From IMG/VR virus record IMGVR_UViG_3300036466_000585, positions 1 to 64,000 of that record: a DNA stretch of 64,000 nucleotides, one strand, 5' to 3'. Of this stretch, positions 57,604 to 64,000 are shown piece after piece (position 1 is the first letter of the stretch; the number at the start of each line of letters is the position of its first letter). The translations under genes were made by a program, and so were the position numbers. Under the pieces are notes generated by a model. The model did not search any database and was not told the DNA's origin. It worked only from the letters and a program-made list of their open reading frames with translations. This DNA is from a virus.

Positions 57604-58023
57604 ATGGCATTCACGGAACACCTGTTCGACGAGGACGAGATCAAGGCGCTGGCCCGGCAGCGGGCCGCCGCCCTCAAGGAGAATCGCGGCTTCTCAGACT
57701 TCCCCGGCTTCGCGCTGGGGGTGATCGAGCGCCGTCTGGCCAAGGATCCGCTTCGGTACCGGGACTATGGGCCCTACTGGTGGTCGCTCAAGGCGCTGCT
57801 GATCGACGGCGGCCGGGAGCTGGGCGAGCGCGACGACCCGATGGTGCGTGCCGCTTACCAGGGTGGGACGCCGGCCGAGACCATCGTCATGGCCGACGAG
57901 TTCCGCACCCGCTACCTGGCCACGCAGGCGGTGGGCACCAACCAGTTCATCCTGGATGGTGAGACCGGCGCCACCTACACCCTGGAAGACGAGGACATGG
58001 AATCCCGCCTCGCCGGCGCCTAA
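57604..58023 (+). CDS. Small protein coupled to the Dar genes
   Basis: 139 residues: LFDEDEIKALARQRAAALKENRGFSDFPGFALGVIERRLAKDPLRYRDYGPYWWSLKALLIDGG, then an acidic helix. Not recognised. It starts one base after the stop of the DarB-like gene and ends at site D, so it belongs to the Dar transcript. An internal virion protein or Dar partner is possible. Confidence 0.55.
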   Translation: MAFTEHLFDEDEIKALARQRAAALKENRGFSDFPGFALGVIERRLAKDPLRYRDYGPYWWSLKALLIDGGRELGERDDPMVRAAYQGGTPAETIVMADEFRTRYLATQAVGTNQFILDGETGATYTLEDEDMESRLAGA

Positions 58024-58067
58024 GCCGGAAAACGCCCCGCTGATCCTGCCCTGGTATGGCCCACCAT
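58024..58067 (+). promoter_or_regulatory. Late promoter-like site D (before the portal gene)
   Basis: GCCGGAAAA (58024-58032), 29 nt, CACCAT (58062-58067). ATGGCCC-ACCATC-GGGCCAT (58056-58075) surrounds the -10. The portal ATG (58074) is seven bases after the -10, so the message may be leaderless. Confidence 0.62.
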
Positions 58068-58073
58068 CGGGCC

Positions 58074-59615
58074 ATGCCTAAATCATCTTCCACTGGGCAT
58101 CGGCGAGGGCTTCTCTCACGACTCGGCATTGGTGCCAAGAAGTGGGAGAGCGAGCACCTCCCCGAGAGCCACGAAATATCGCCGTCCGACACCATGCTCT
58201 ATGGTGCCGGCACGACCACGGTCGCGAGCCTGCTGGCGTCGGGGTCGCGCCAGGCGCGCACGCGACAGGCCATCTACGACAAGTGGGCGCAGATGGAGGC
58301 CGACCCCATCGTTTCGTCCGCCATCAAGCTGCTGGTGACCTCCGCCCTGGGCGGGCACGAGACGTCGGGCGATATCGTCTTCATCGAGAAGCGCCCGGCC
58401 GCTGAGCAGAACGAGCAGCTGGGCAAGATCGTGGAGGAGATTCGCGAGGACCTGTCCGGCATCCTCAACCGGTCCGCCTACCCCATGGCCTATCTGGGTA
58501 GCGTGTTCGGCGACAGCTACGCCCGCATCTACACGGACAAGCGCGGCGTCGTCGACCTCTACGTGGACGAGCTGGTCAGGCCGCCCCTGGTGCAGCCGTT
58601 CGACCGCGGCAGCCGCACCGTGGGCTATGCCATCTACACCGGCGAGCGCAACTTCCAGCGCCTGGACACCACGCAGATGGCGCGCCTCAAGATGCCGCGC
58701 AGCCAGTGGGTGCCGCAACACGGCGTGTTCGAGAAGTCGCTGAAGCTGGCCCTGAGCACCGATGACGTCAACGACCTGCCGTTGATGCCCGCCATGGCTG
58801 GCGGCTCGCTGATCTATCCCGCCGAGGAGCCCTACGACAAGCTGACGGCCAGTCTGCTGGGCCTGGTCGGCCAGCGCTGGATGGACTCGATCGACGAGCA
58901 GATGCTGACCGTGAACCTCAACGACATGTCGCAGGACATGCAGAAGAAGTTCATGGGCTCCATCAAGGACATGCTGACGCGCTCCAAGGAGATCGCCGAG
59001 GAGGCGGTGAAGGGCGGCCGGCCCATCATGGAGCGCGTGCGCCACGTCATCCCGGTGTTCGGTGACAAGCAGCTGACCCGCATGGAGGGTGGCGGCCAAA
59101 GCGGTCGCTCGGACCGCATCAGCATCGAGGACGTCATGCTGCACGCCCGCCTGCTAGCCGGGGCCATCGGCGTCGACCTGTCGATGATTGGCTTCGCTGA
59201 CCAGATGAGTGGCGGCCTGGGGGAGGGCGGCTTCTTCCGCACGTCCGCGCAGGCGGCCGAGAGCGCGCGCGTGATCCGCGTGGCCCTGGCTGAGGCCTTC
59301 AACCACATCATCGACATGCACACCCTGAAGCGCTACGGCACGGTCTTCCCGGCCAGTGAGCGGCCGTGGAAGATCAACTTCTACGGCTCCATCTCCGCGC
59401 TCGAGGCCGAGCGTCAGCGCACCCTCAACGACGGCATGAGTGTCGGCATCGGGCTGACGCAGGCCATCGGCGCCATGCGCGACATGGGCGCCAACAAACG
59501 GATCATGGAGGCCTTCCTGACCGACACCATGCAGCTGGACGAGGAGCAGGCCAAGCTCTATGCCGAGCTGGCCGAGATGGGCAAGGATCAAGGCGGCGGC
59601 CAGGGGTGGCCATGA
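58074..59615 (+). CDS. Portal protein
   Basis: 513 residues in the size range of myovirus portals. QARTRQAIYDKWAQMEADPIVSSAIKLLVTSALGGHETSGD is the typical portal start (two helices after a flexible N-arm); YLGSVFGDSYARIYTDKRGVVDLYVDELVRPP is the wing; HARLLAGAIGVDLSMIGFADQMSGGLGEGGFFRTSAQAAESARVIR and the C-terminal acidic helix complete the pattern. ATG at 58074 (MPKSSSTGHRRGL) has no good ribosome site. It is about 29 kb from terminase, unlike the usual terminase-portal-capsid order. Confidence 0.75.
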   Translation: MPKSSSTGHRRGLLSRLGIGAKKWESEHLPESHEISPSDTMLYGAGTTTVASLLASGSRQARTRQAIYDKWAQMEADPIVSSAIKLLVTSALGGHETSGDIVFIEKRPAAEQNEQLGKIVEEIREDLSGILNRSAYPMAYLGSVFGDSYARIYTDKRGVVDLYVDELVRPPLVQPFDRGSRTVGYAIYTGERNFQRLDTTQMARLKMPRSQWVPQHGVFEKSLKLALSTDDVNDLPLMPAMAGGSLIYPAEEPYDKLTASLLGLVGQRWMDSIDEQMLTVNLNDMSQDMQKKFMGSIKDMLTRSKEIAEEAVKGGRPIMERVRHVIPVFGDKQLTRMEGGGQSGRSDRISIEDVMLHARLLAGAIGVDLSMIGFADQMSGGLGEGGFFRTSAQAAESARVIRVALAEAFNHIIDMHTLKRYGTVFPASERPWKINFYGSISALEAERQRTLNDGMSVGIGLTQAIGAMRDMGANKRIMEAFLTDTMQLDEEQAKLYAELAEMGKDQGGGQGWP

Positions 59616-60511
59616 GCCTGTTCGACAAGATCTCGGCGGCCGGGGCCAGCGGCAACGTTCTCGGCCAGGCCGACGGCGCGATACGCAGCGGGGCCGGCAG
59701 CATCGGCGAGCAAGTCGGCAGCCTAGCCGGCGGCGGCAAGCTGGCCAGTGCCGTCAGCCAGGCGGGCGCCACCATGGGCGGGCAGGCCGTCAGTCGGGCG
59801 ATGAACAGCCATATCCCGCCCGGCATGCGCGGAGCCATCAACTCGGGCGCCGAGGCGGCCAGCCAGATCGCCGGCGGCGATGTCGAGGGCGGCATCCTCA
59901 CCGCGCTGGAATCCGGCCTGGCCGGCGACGCGCTGGGCAACCTGCTGGGCGGTCAAGCCAGCCAGGGCCGCTACTGGAGCGGGGCCAACATGCTGTACGG
60001 CGGCATCACGCCGTCCGAGGCCAAGCGCATTTATCAGGAAGCCATCGACACCGGTCGCGCCAAGAAGAACCTGTTCCTCCTCAAGGCGCAGAGCGCGCTG
60101 GCCGGTGACTTCTCGCACGAGTTCAACCTGTTCTGCACCGACATTGAGCGCGGACCCAGCGAGGTCTCGGGCGGCAAGGTGCGGGCCGGCAGCGCCCAGC
60201 TCGACACCCTGACTCAGGCCGAACCTGTGGTGCTGCGCATCACCACCATGGATGATCGTGCCGGGACGCTGAAGCGGTGGTTCGAGGCCCATATCGCAGC
60301 CGTTGCCGCGCAGGACGGCTCCTTCGGCGTGCCGGCCGACTACGCCATCGTCTTCACCATCCAGCACGCCTTCGTGGGAGAGGCTGACGCCTTTACCGGC
60401 CGCGTGCTGTGCCGCGCCCAGTCCTACGAGGTTGGGCTGTCGCGCCGAGAGGACGCCATGGAGGAGCTGCAGATGACCTTCACCCAGCTCGACACCTTCA
60501 TGAGTCCCTAG
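59612..60511 (+). CDS. Tail structural protein (tube/baseplate type)
   Basis: 299 residues. A glycine/alanine-rich start with repeats (SGNVLGQADGAIRSGAGSIGEQVGSLAGGG) precedes a beta-rich tube-like domain (FSHEFNLFCTDIERGPSEVSGGKVRAGSAQLDTLTQAEPVVLRITTMDDRAGTLKRWFEAHIAAVAAQDG, then YAIVFTIQHAF). Probably a tail tube-like or baseplate protein joined to the tape-measure gene that follows. ATGA overlap with portal. Confidence 0.52.
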   Translation: MSLFDKISAAGASGNVLGQADGAIRSGAGSIGEQVGSLAGGGKLASAVSQAGATMGGQAVSRAMNSHIPPGMRGAINSGAEAASQIAGGDVEGGILTALESGLAGDALGNLLGGQASQGRYWSGANMLYGGITPSEAKRIYQEAIDTGRAKKNLFLLKAQSALAGDFSHEFNLFCTDIERGPSEVSGGKVRAGSAQLDTLTQAEPVVLRITTMDDRAGTLKRWFEAHIAAVAAQDGSFGVPADYAIVFTIQHAFVGEADAFTGRVLCRAQSYEVGLSRREDAMEELQMTFTQLDTFMSP

Positions 60512-60513
60512 CC

Positions 60514-63500
60514 ATGGCATTAAACCACGACAATCAGGGCTTTCTGGTCGGCGAGCGGCTGGATGCCGACGACATCACCGGTCGCCTCGACTCCATTCGC
60601 GATGAGATACGGTCATTGCGTCACGACCTTGCGGGAAGCGTGGTCAGCGCGCCGCCGGCGCCACCCAAGACATCGGCAGACGAAGGCGTCAGCGGAAGTC
60701 GTGCGGCCCCCGACCCGCAGCGCAGCCGGTCATCCCGGCCTAGCGCCGAAGCAGGTCGCGACGAGGTGGTCATTCGCATTGATCGCCCGGCCGTAGCAGC
60801 CACGCCGCCGGAAAGGCGGGCGCCTGGACGCTTCGTTTATAGCTCGGCGGGGGAAGCAAAAGCCGACGAATCGAGAGAGGAAGCTTCGTCCGCCGCTGTC
60901 GCCATGCCCATCCGTGAGCGCGACGCCAGCGACCGCTATGCCTCCCGTGGCGTGGCGGCTTCGCCTGTCCGCGACCTTTCCGGGTCCCGGCCAAGGGTCG
61001 GAGGGGGGCGCGGCCCTGACGGCCGTTTCGTCTCGGGCGGCGGCGACCCATCGGCAGGCGATGACGAGGCCGGGCTGCTGTCGCGCTCCATCGATGGGCT
61101 AAGTGATCGACTGAGTGGTGCCGTACAGGAGATGGGGGCCGGTACCGAGGATGCCGACCCTGCCGTCAAAGCGTTCAACGAGGTTGCCCAGCCGCTGCAA
61201 CGCGGCTTCAGCAAGATCCTTGGGGATGGCGATAGCCGCAAGCAGGAGCGCTGGTACCGCCGATTCTGGATGATGATGCGCGGCTCTCGCCGCGAGGATC
61301 GCGCGGCCGACAAGCAACAGCGCCGCATCCTGAAGAACATCGAGCGCAAGCCGACCGGTGGTGACAACGGCTCAATGCTGTGGCGTGGTCTCATGCTGCT
61401 GCTGGCTCCCATCACCGGCATGCTGTCGCTGCTGGGCGGCCTGCCGATGGCGCTGGCCGGAGCGGTGATCACCGGCCTAAAGGCGCTGTTGACCGCCATG
61501 GGGCTCGGCCGCGTGGCGAGACGCATGACCGTGCCCAGCAGCGGCCGCTCCACGCCCCGTCGTGGTGGCGGAGGGTCGGCCGGAAGGGCTGCCGCCAGGG
61601 GCGGGGCGTCCGGAACGCCAGCCGCTCGACCGTCGGGCCAAGGCGGCACCACGTCACGCCCCGGGGCATCGACGACTCAAGGCGGCAGTCGATTTGGCCG
61701 CCTGCTGAAAGGCGGGGCGCGTCGCATCCCGGGTATTGGTGCGCTGCTGGGCCTGGGGTTCATGGCCAGCGACATCGCCGCCAGCGAAGGCAGCAACGCC
61801 AGCCGGGCCGAGAAAGACGTCACGACCGGGCGCGCCATCGGTGGCGGCCTGGGCGGCATCGGCGGCATGGCCGGCGGCGCCGCTGCGGGCGCGGCCATCG
61901 GCTCCGTGGTGCCGGGCATCGGCACCGCCATCGGAGGCATCATCGGCGCCGCGGCGGGCGGCTTCTTCGGCGGCAGTGCCGGCGAGGTCGTCGGCGAGAA
62001 GGTCGGCGGTTGGGTCACCGACCTTCGTAAGTCCAACCTGGTGCAGAGCCTCTCCCAGCGCTGGGAGTACGCCACCACCTTCATGTCGAGCCTGTGGGAG
62101 CAGACCAGCGAAGGCGTGTCGGCGCGCTGGGAGTCGGCCACCGCCACCTTCAGCAGCCTGTGGGCGTCTGCCACGCAGGGCCTGTCCGACCGCTGGGAGG
62201 CGCTGTCGACCAGCATCGCCGAGCGCTGGACGGCCGTCACCGACGAGATGAAAGGGCTGTGGGACAGTGCCGTCAGCCTGGCCGCCGAGGGCTGGGGGGC
62301 GCTGACCGACATGGCGGAAGGCGCCAACGCCTGGATCGCAGAGAAGACCGGCGTCGACGTGGCGGAAACCGCCCGCGAGACTGGGCAATGGGTCTCTGAC
62401 CGCGCCATCGAGACGTCCGAGTGGGTCTCCGAGCGCGCGGGCAGTGCGGCCGACTGGGCGGGCGAGCGCGCTGACGCCGCCGCTGCCTGGACGGCCGACA
62501 GGGCTGAGGCGGCCGCCGGCTGGCTGGGCAACAAGCTGTCATCCGGGGCGAGCTGGCTGGGCGAGAAGACCGGTATCTCGTCGGCCGTGGGCATGGTGCG
62601 CAACGCTCATAACGAGGCGGCTGCCGTGCCTGCCCTGACGCAGGCCATGGCCGAGGCCGGCATCACCGACCCCAACGAGCAGGCGGCCTTCATGGGGCAG
62701 ATGCACCACGAGTCCAGCGGCTTTCGCACCATGGAGGAGAGCTTCAACTACCGCAGCGCCGACCGGATCATGGAGGTCAGCGCCACGGCTCGAAACCAGG
62801 GCCGCGAAGCGGTCGAGGCGGCCATGGCACAGGGTCCGGAGGCGGTCGCCGAGCTCATGTATGGCGGGCGCATGGGCAACACAGAGGCTGGTGACGGCTA
62901 CCGTTATCGCGGGCGTGGCTTCACCCAGCTGACCGGGCGCGACAACTACACGGCGGCCAGCGAAGCGCTGGGCGTCGACCTGGTGAACAACCCCGACCTG
63001 GCCGCCGACCCCGAGGTGGCGGCGCGCATCGCCACCTGGTACTGGCAGAGCCGTGACGGACTATCTGAGGCAGCCAGACAGGGCGATACCCGAGAAGTCA
63101 CCCGGCTGATCAACGGCGGCACCAACGGCCTGGCCGACCGCCAGGCGGCAACGGACGAATACCTGGCCGCCGCCCGTTCCGGCGAGTTCGCCGTCTCGCC
63201 ATCGGCCGGCGGCGCGTCCTCCATCGCCGGAGTGGTTGCACCGTCGCCCGGTGAGTCCGTGAGCGCGACGGTTGCGGGCGCAGCAAGGGCTGACCGCCTG
63301 GCGGCGCTCGGCCTGGCCTCCACTCGCCAACCGGTGGGGGCCTCTCCACAGCCGGCCGTCACCATACCCGCCCCCCGGGCTCCAGCCCTGGCCGAGGCGC
63401 CGAGCGTCAGCGCGCCGATGTCGTCACCGCAGGGGCAAGGAGGCGATCGCCAGCCCTCTCGCGGGCCAGAGGACGTCAGCCGCGACGTGCCGGATCGTCG

Positions 63501-63543
63501 CATCGCCCATATCGTCACCGGCGCCTACAGCGGTATGGGATAG
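60514..63543 (+). CDS. Tape-measure-like protein with GH19 chitinase/lysozyme domain
   Basis: 1009 residues. The N-terminal third is low-complexity. Two hydrophobic regions follow (LMLLLAPITGMLSLLGGLPMALAGAVITGLKALL near 290-325; a glycine-rich GGLGGIGGMAGGAAAGAAIGSVVPGIGTAIGGIIGAAAGG near 445-485). A tryptophan-rich helical repeat region (SLWEQTSEGVSARWESATATFSSLWASATQGLSDRWEAL) lies at about 525-590. Residues about 704-890 are a GH19-type muramidase/chitinase (AAFMGQMHHESSGFRTMEESFNYR, YRGRGFTQLTGRDNYTAASEALG, WYWQSRDGLSEAARQGDTREVTRLINGG). It should set tail length and open the cell wall during DNA entry. Confidence 0.75.
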   Translation: MALNHDNQGFLVGERLDADDITGRLDSIRDEIRSLRHDLAGSVVSAPPAPPKTSADEGVSGSRAAPDPQRSRSSRPSAEAGRDEVVIRIDRPAVAATPPERRAPGRFVYSSAGEAKADESREEASSAAVAMPIRERDASDRYASRGVAASPVRDLSGSRPRVGGGRGPDGRFVSGGGDPSAGDDEAGLLSRSIDGLSDRLSGAVQEMGAGTEDADPAVKAFNEVAQPLQRGFSKILGDGDSRKQERWYRRFWMMMRGSRREDRAADKQQRRILKNIERKPTGGDNGSMLWRGLMLLLAPITGMLSLLGGLPMALAGAVITGLKALLTAMGLGRVARRMTVPSSGRSTPRRGGGGSAGRAAARGGASGTPAARPSGQGGTTSRPGASTTQGGSRFGRLLKGGARRIPGIGALLGLGFMASDIAASEGSNASRAEKDVTTGRAIGGGLGGIGGMAGGAAAGAAIGSVVPGIGTAIGGIIGAAAGGFFGGSAGEVVGEKVGGWVTDLRKSNLVQSLSQRWEYATTFMSSLWEQTSEGVSARWESATATFSSLWASATQGLSDRWEALSTSIAERWTAVTDEMKGLWDSAVSLAAEGWGALTDMAEGANAWIAEKTGVDVAETARETGQWVSDRAIETSEWVSERAGSAADWAGERADAAAAWTADRAEAAAGWLGNKLSSGASWLGEKTGISSAVGMVRNAHNEAAAVPALTQAMAEAGITDPNEQAAFMGQMHHESSGFRTMEESFNYRSADRIMEVSATARNQGREAVEAAMAQGPEAVAELMYGGRMGNTEAGDGYRYRGRGFTQLTGRDNYTAASEALGVDLVNNPDLAADPEVAARIATWYWQSRDGLSEAARQGDTREVTRLINGGTNGLADRQAATDEYLAAARSGEFAVSPSAGGASSIAGVVAPSPGESVSATVAGAARADRLAALGLASTRQPVGASPQPAVTIPAPRAPALAEAPSVSAPMSSPQGQGGDRQPSRGPEDVSRDVPDRRIAHIVTGAYSGMG

Positions 63544-63586
63544 CCGGAAAAGCAGCCCCCTGCCTGCGTCGGCGTCGCCGTAGCAT
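63543..63586 (+). promoter_or_regulatory. Late promoter-like site E (before baseplate genes)
   Basis: GCCGGAAAA (63543-63551, sharing the last base of the tape-measure stop codon), 29 nt, TAGCAT (63581-63586). The palindrome CATGGCGCCATG (63584-63595) covers the -10 and the next ATG at 63593, which lies seven bases after the -10 (leaderless geometry). Confidence 0.65.
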
Positions 63587-63592
63587 GGCGCC

Positions 63593-63898
63593 ATGAAGAC
63601 GATAACCGGTGATGACATTCAGGCGATGGTGCGCCACTGGCTGGAAACGCCAGTCAACGGCTACCTGGGATCCGGCTACGGCGCCGACACCAAGAGCCTG
63701 CTGCAGCGTGCGCAGTCGGATGAGGAGCAGGCAGACCGCTATCTGCGCAAGCTGAAGCGGGACGTCAGTGTGCTCGAGGTTCTGCCCAATAGCGCGGTGT
63801 CCCTGTACGGCACGCCCGAAGGGGTCGACCGGCTGCGTCTGACCCTGGACGTTGCCGGGCGTTCCTACGACCTCAACGATATCGAGGGCTCCCGGTAA
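63593..63898 (+). CDS. Baseplate-associated small protein
   Basis: 101 residues: MVRHWLETPVNGYLGSGYGADTKSLLQRAQSDEEQADRYLRKLKRDVSVLEVLPNSAVSLYGT. This short pattern (TPVNGYLGSGYG.D...LLQ) fits baseplate wedge proteins that precede baseplate J genes. The ATG at 63593 has no ribosome site and sits at the predicted transcription start. Stop TAA overlaps the next ATG. Confidence 0.62.
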   Translation: MKTITGDDIQAMVRHWLETPVNGYLGSGYGADTKSLLQRAQSDEEQADRYLRKLKRDVSVLEVLPNSAVSLYGTPEGVDRLRLTLDVAGRSYDLNDIEGSR

Positions 63899-64000
63899 TG
63901 CTCACCCGTGAAGACTTCCAGCAGGCCATCGAAGACAGCGTTGCGCGCTACCCGGCGGTCGGCGCCCTTCATCGCGCGCGCGATCCTCGCATTCTCCAGC
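63898..64000 (+). CDS. Baseplate J-like protein (5' part, cut by the window edge)
   Basis: Reads MLTREDFQQAIEDSVARYP and then an ALHRARDPRILQ segment before the window ends. This resembles the N-terminus of phage baseplate assembly J/gp47-type proteins (a short helix, then GDP-type DPRILQ). TAATG overlap with the upstream gene. Only 34 codons are visible. Confidence 0.55.
   Translation, partial: MLTREDFQQAIEDSVARYPAVGALHRARDPRILQ

Overview
The window is most of one high-GC temperate phage (prophage) from a gammaproteobacterium. Halomonas- or Pseudomonas-type hosts fit the GC content, codon use and gene families, but the sequence does not name the genus. A P4-type tyrosine integrase reads from base 1, so the left attachment site lies at or just outside the left edge. 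The right edge cuts a baseplate gene, so the element is longer than 64 kb. No rRNA, no complete tRNA, no CRISPR array and no insertion sequence was seen.

Left arm (1-20.5 kb, almost all minus strand). A repressor and a J-domain protein appear to share one lysogenic transcript (18.9-20.5 kb). A leftward early promoter at 18.5 kb carries two matched operators. It drives a LuxR-type regulator, then a boxA element, then about 700 nt of untranslated, strongly folded RNA ending in a tRNA-like domain, then a long chain of overlapping small genes. That chain includes many proteins of 28-60 residues and a recombination and replication set: YqaJ exonuclease, RecT, SSB, a sliding-clamp-like protein, a C5 cytosine methyltransferase, an RdgC fused to an FtsK gamma domain, a DUF550 pyrophosphohydrolase, and an excisionase facing the integrase.

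Right early region (20.6-26.4 kb, plus strand). Cro-like and CII-like regulators are followed by a BRO antirepressor-type protein, a replication initiator with 15-bp iterons inside its gene (candidate origin), a DnaC-type loader, NinB, an HNH-like protein, a RuvC-like resolvase and an XRE regulator next to terminase.

Late region (26.4-64 kb, plus strand). Terminase is followed by an AT-richer block of accessory genes (28.9-31.1 kb). Head genes, major capsid protein, a contractile-sheath-like protein and a tail chaperone pair with a likely frameshift come next, then lysis genes (three holin-like proteins and an endolysin). Tail tube, hub, spike and PAAR tip follow, then two giant DarA/DdrB-like and DarB-like antirestriction proteins, the portal, a tape-measure protein carrying a GH19 lysozyme, and baseplate genes. 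The sheath, tube, spike and PAAR point to a myovirus. Terminase and portal are about 29 kb apart, which is unusual.

The most novel signals are two. First, six intergenic copies of a motif (SCMGGAAAA, then exactly 29 nt, then a -10-like hexamer) stand before most late gene blocks, in two cases placing the predicted start of transcription on the ATG. Second, the boxA-led structured RNA with a tRNA-like 3' end lies in the leftward leader.
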